A stretch of 64,000 nt of DNA, taken from assembly GCA_029269725.1 (NCBI GenBank), contig JARJHS010000001.1, forward strand, positions 434,001-498,000. The letters are read 5' to 3'. Under the pieces are notes generated by a model. The model ran no database searches and had not been told where the DNA came from. It saw only the letters and a list, made by a program, of their open reading frames with translations. Numbering within the stretch: the stretch's first letter is position 1; the number at the start of each line of letters is the position of its first letter. Made by a program: the position numbers and the translations under genes. This DNA comes from Pollutibacter soli (GTDB taxonomy: Bacteria; Bacteroidota; Bacteroidia; Chitinophagales; Chitinophagaceae). Shown in pieces: positions 61,496-64,000 of the stretch.

Positions 61496-63145
61496 TTAAG
61501 CGGATACCCACTTTTTATATTGATTGATCAGTCCATTGGTCGAACTGTCGTGACTGCTTACAGACGCCGAATCCTGCAATTCGGGCAGGATTTTATTCGC
61601 CAGTTGCTTTCCTAATTCAACTCCCCATTGGTCGAAACTGTAAATATTCCAGATTACTCCCTGTACGAAAATCTTGTGTTCGTAAGCAGCAATCAGGCGG
61701 CCTAATTCGTAAGGGGTAATCTTTTTTACCAGGAATGAATTTGTTGGCCTGTTCCCTTCAAATATTTTAAAAGGCACCAGGGCATTTCTTTGTTCTTCGG
61801 AAAGCTTTGACATTTCGGCAGCGGCTGTTTCAGCCGATTTTCCATTCATTAACGCCTCTGTTTGCGCGAAAAAGTTTGACAGCAATTTCGGGTGATGATC
61901 ACCGATAGGGTTATGACTGATGGCCGGAGCTATAAAATCACAGGGAATTAATACCGTTCCCTGGTGGATCAGTTGGTAAAATGCATGCTGGCCATTGGTC
62001 CCTGGTTCTCCCCATATCACGGGACCTGATGAATATTGAAGCCTGTTTCCTTCCCGATCGGTTGACTTGCCGTTACTTTCCATATTTCCCTGCTGGAAAT
62101 AGGCAGAGAACCTGTGCATATACTGGTCGTAAGGTAAAATTGCTTCCGATTGTGCACCAAAGAAATTGGTGTACCATAGTCCCGTCAGAGCCATGTTCAC
62201 AGGAATGTTCTCTTTAAAACTGCGGGTCCTGAAATGAACATCCATCGCATGACCACCCTTGAGCAGATCTTCAAAATTTTCGTAACCGATAGTAAGCGCT
62301 ATCGACAAGCCGATTGCACTCCAAAGACTGTATCGACCACCAACCCAATCCCAGAATACAAACATATTCGCTTTGTCAATTCCGAATTTTACAACTTCTG
62401 TTTCATTGGTTGAAAGCGCTGCAAAATGTTTCGCGATATGTGCTTCATCACCTGCTGACCTCAAAAACCATTGACGTGCGGTTTGCGCATTGGTCATGGT
62501 TTCCTGGGTAGTAAATGTTTTAGAGGCGATCAGGAATAAAGTCTCATCCGGTGTTACCAGTTTCAGTGTTTCTGCGATATGTGTACCATCAACATTTGAT
62601 ACGAAATGTACGCTGATGCCCTCTTTCCAGTATGGCTTCAAAGCTTCAGTGACCATCACCGGACCAAGATCAGATCCACCGATGCCGATATTTACGATAT
62701 ATTTAATCTTCTTCCCCGTATATCCTTTCCATGTACCGGTATGGATGGCAGTACAACAGTCCTGCATCTGTTTAAGCACGGCGCGTATCTCTGGCATTAC
62801 GTCTTTTCCCTGGGTGAGTACCGGTTCTCCGCTCATATTTCGGAGTGCAGGATGAAGCACTGCACGTCCTTCCGTTGCGTTGATCAGTTCGCCACCAAAG
62901 AACGCATCCATAGCTGCAGGCAACTGACATTGCTGCGCCAGGCGAAAAAGCGATTCTCTTACGCGATCATCAATGAGGTTTTTAGAGAAGTCAGCCAACA
63001 GATCACCGTCAATCAGACTGTATTTTGAAAACCGATCCGGATCTTCTTTGAAAAGTTCACTTATTCTTTTCTGACCGAGTCTTTCGCGATGTCCTTTAAG
63101 TTCCTGCCAGGCGGATGTGGTTGTGGGATTGATCTTTGGAAACAT
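61496..63145 (-). CDS. pgi: Glucose-6-phosphate isomerase
   Basis: 549 aa, the full bacterial length. Motifs: [77 protein letters not shown], and the C-terminal [17 protein letters not shown]. It converts glucose-6-phosphate to fructose-6-phosphate. The gene starts 3 bp after the aldolase gene's end and is probably cotranscribed with it. Confidence 0.97.
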   Translation of the reverse strand: MFPKINPTTTSAWQELKGHRERLGQKRISELFKEDPDRFSKYSLIDGDLLADFSKNLIDDRVRESLFRLAQQCQLPAAMDAFFGGELINATEGRAVLHPALRNMSGEPVLTQGKDVMPEIRAVLKQMQDCCTAIHTGTWKGYTGKKIKYIVNIGIGGSDLGPVMVTEALKPYWKEGISVHFVSNVDGTHIAETLKLVTPDETLFLIASKTFTTQETMTNAQTARQWFLRSAGDEAHIAKHFAALSTNETEVVKFGIDKANMFVFWDWVGGRYSLWSAIGLSIALTIGYENFEDLLKGGHAMDVHFRTRSFKENIPVNMALTGLWYTNFFGAQSEAILPYDQYMHRFSAYFQQGNMESNGKSTDREGNRLQYSSGPVIWGEPGTNGQHAFYQLIHQGTVLIPCDFIAPAISHNPIGDHHPKLLSNFFAQTEALMNGKSAETAAAEMSKLSEEQRNALVPFKIFEGNRPTNSFLVKKITPYELGRLIAAYEHKIFVQGVIWNIYSFDQWGVELGKQLANKILPELQDSASVSSHDSSTNGLINQYKKWVSA

Positions 63146-63148
63146 ATG

Positions 63149-64000
63149 TTAAATACTTTCAATAATATTAATGGTTTGCTGAAGCATTGCTGGAATGATG
63201 TCCAGGTGAACAACTAATCTTACTTTCTCCGGTGTGATAGCATAAGCCAGAACATCCTTTCCTTCGAGGAGTTTTACAAGTTCCGGCGCTGTTAAACCAG
63301 GTTTCAATCTGAAAATGATGATATTGGTTTCGACAGGAAGCATTTCCGCGACCATATCTTTTTTTGCAATGGCGGCACCAAGCAAGGCAGCTTGTTCATG
63401 ATCTGTTTTCAGGCGATCCACATGATGATTCAGGGCATACAATCCGGCAGCAGCAAGCATTCCGGCCTGTCGCATCCCTCCACCAAAAACTTTTCTTATC
63501 CTGCGGGCTTTTTTAATGAAGGGCGCTTTGCCCAACAATAGACTTCCGACAGGAGCTCCCAACCCTTTACTCAGACAAATCGATATGCTGTCAAATAATT
63601 TTCCATAGGTTTCCGGCTTTTCATTTTTGGCTACCATAGCGTTGAATAACCGGGCTCCATCCAGGTGGAAAGAAAGTCCTTTAGAACGGCATAGTTCGCC
63701 AATGGCTTCCATCTCTTTCATTTCATAACAGCTACCACCACCGCGATTCGATGTATTTTCAAGAGAAACAAGGCGAGTCACTGGTCGATGGACATCATCT
63801 GGCTGGATGGCAGCAGCCACCTGGTCAGCATTAATCCTTCCCCTGTCGCCATGGATCAATCTCACGGAGCAGCCGGAATTGAATGCTATGCCTCCACCTT
63901 CATACTGATAGATATGAGAGCTTTCATCGCAGATCACTTCATCGCCGGCCTGGGTATGGCATTTGATTGCAATCTGGTTGGTCATGGTACCGCTAGGACA
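63149..64000 (-). CDS. L-threonine/allo-threonine aldolase, 5' end outside window
   Basis: PLP enzyme that splits threonine into glycine and acetaldehyde. The PLP Lys is in SICLSKGLGAPVGSLLLG. Other motifs: TNQIAIKCHTQAGDEVICDE, SHIYQYEGGGIAFNSG, SLENTSNRGGGSCYEMKEME, LHFHLDGARLFN-like SFHLDGARLFNA and GGGMRQAGMLAAAGLYAL. The frame is open through CPSGT to the window edge, so about 60 N-terminal residues are missing and the Met inside MTNQ is not the start. Cotranscribed with pgi. Confidence 0.93.
   Translation of the reverse strand, partial: CPSGTMTNQIAIKCHTQAGDEVICDESSHIYQYEGGGIAFNSGCSVRLIHGDRGRINADQVAAAIQPDDVHRPVTRLVSLENTSNRGGGSCYEMKEMEAIGELCRSKGLSFHLDGARLFNAMVAKNEKPETYGKLFDSISICLSKGLGAPVGSLLLGKAPFIKKARRIRKVFGGGMRQAGMLAAAGLYALNHHVDRLKTDHEQAALLGAAIAKKDMVAEMLPVETNIIIFRLKPGLTAPELVKLLEGKDVLAYAITPEKVRLVVHLDIIPAMLQQTINIIESI

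Overview
The window is a stretch of a Bacteroidota chromosome, most like a soil or sediment Chitinophagaceae-type organism. The evidence is several matches to the TAnnTTTG promoter element of this phylum, a DUF3276 (PUR-alpha-like) gene, a TonB-dependent receptor with an N-terminal carboxypeptidase-like domain, a secreted M43 protease with a probable type IX secretion tail, signal peptides ending in FAQ/FSQ, and a clade II-type nitrous oxide reductase cluster. No phage, integrase, IS element, rRNA or CRISPR array was seen. One tRNA (Ser-UGA) lies at 31899-31983.

Layout. 1-3208: an operon of iron alcohol dehydrogenase (cut by the window edge), class I amidotransferase-like gamma-glutamyl hydrolase and aldehyde dehydrogenase, which looks like amine or GABA-type catabolism. 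3220-9240: CutC, a glycosylasparaginase-like enzyme, Hsp20, a DUF6496/histone-H1-like protein and a YciF/DUF892 protein, then about 1.5 kb of decayed sequence. 9240-14003: a four-PAS histidine kinase and an O-antigen-ligase-like membrane protein. 14473-17106: a nitrosative-stress group (Rrf2 regulator, hemerythrin protein, DUF2249-ScdA/YtfE repair protein, OsmC). 17317-27854: a long minus-strand nos operon (cytochrome c, nosZ, a membrane-protein-NosL fusion, nosD, nosF, nosY, a small Cys protein, a Cys-rich TonB receptor, a Cys-rich beta-propeller lipoprotein), with a divergent Rrf2 gene at 28240. 29459-33478: secreted and lipoprotein genes of unknown role. 33606-37639: an AraC regulator opposite an acetyltransferase/hydrolase/two-cupin operon. 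37651-39864: a chimeric gene remnant and two tandem esterases. 43042-46938: an ATP-grasp / subtilase cassette. 47248-57708: assorted housekeeping genes (serine hydrolase, Nudix, exonuclease III, two DUF72 proteins, GntP permease, OmpA lipoprotein, methyltransferase, ABC exporter). 57820-64000: DUF3276, a 5-copy hairpin tandem repeat, the M43 protease, glucose-6-phosphate isomerase and a threonine aldolase cut by the window edge.

Two signals stand out. First, FNR/DNR-like palindromes (TGAT-N4-ATCA) lie at one fixed distance (36.5 bp from box centre to the last base of the -7 element) in front of the nos operon, its divergent Rrf2 gene and the osmC gene. This suggests one NO/anoxia regulon covering both clusters. 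Second, the genes at 43042-46938 encode an ATP-grasp ligase, a stand-alone partner resembling its N-terminal domain, a cytoplasmic subtilisin-like protease with a Lys/Glu-rich repeat tail, and a small protein that ends like the protease's own prodomain. This may be an undescribed peptide-modification or protease-control system.
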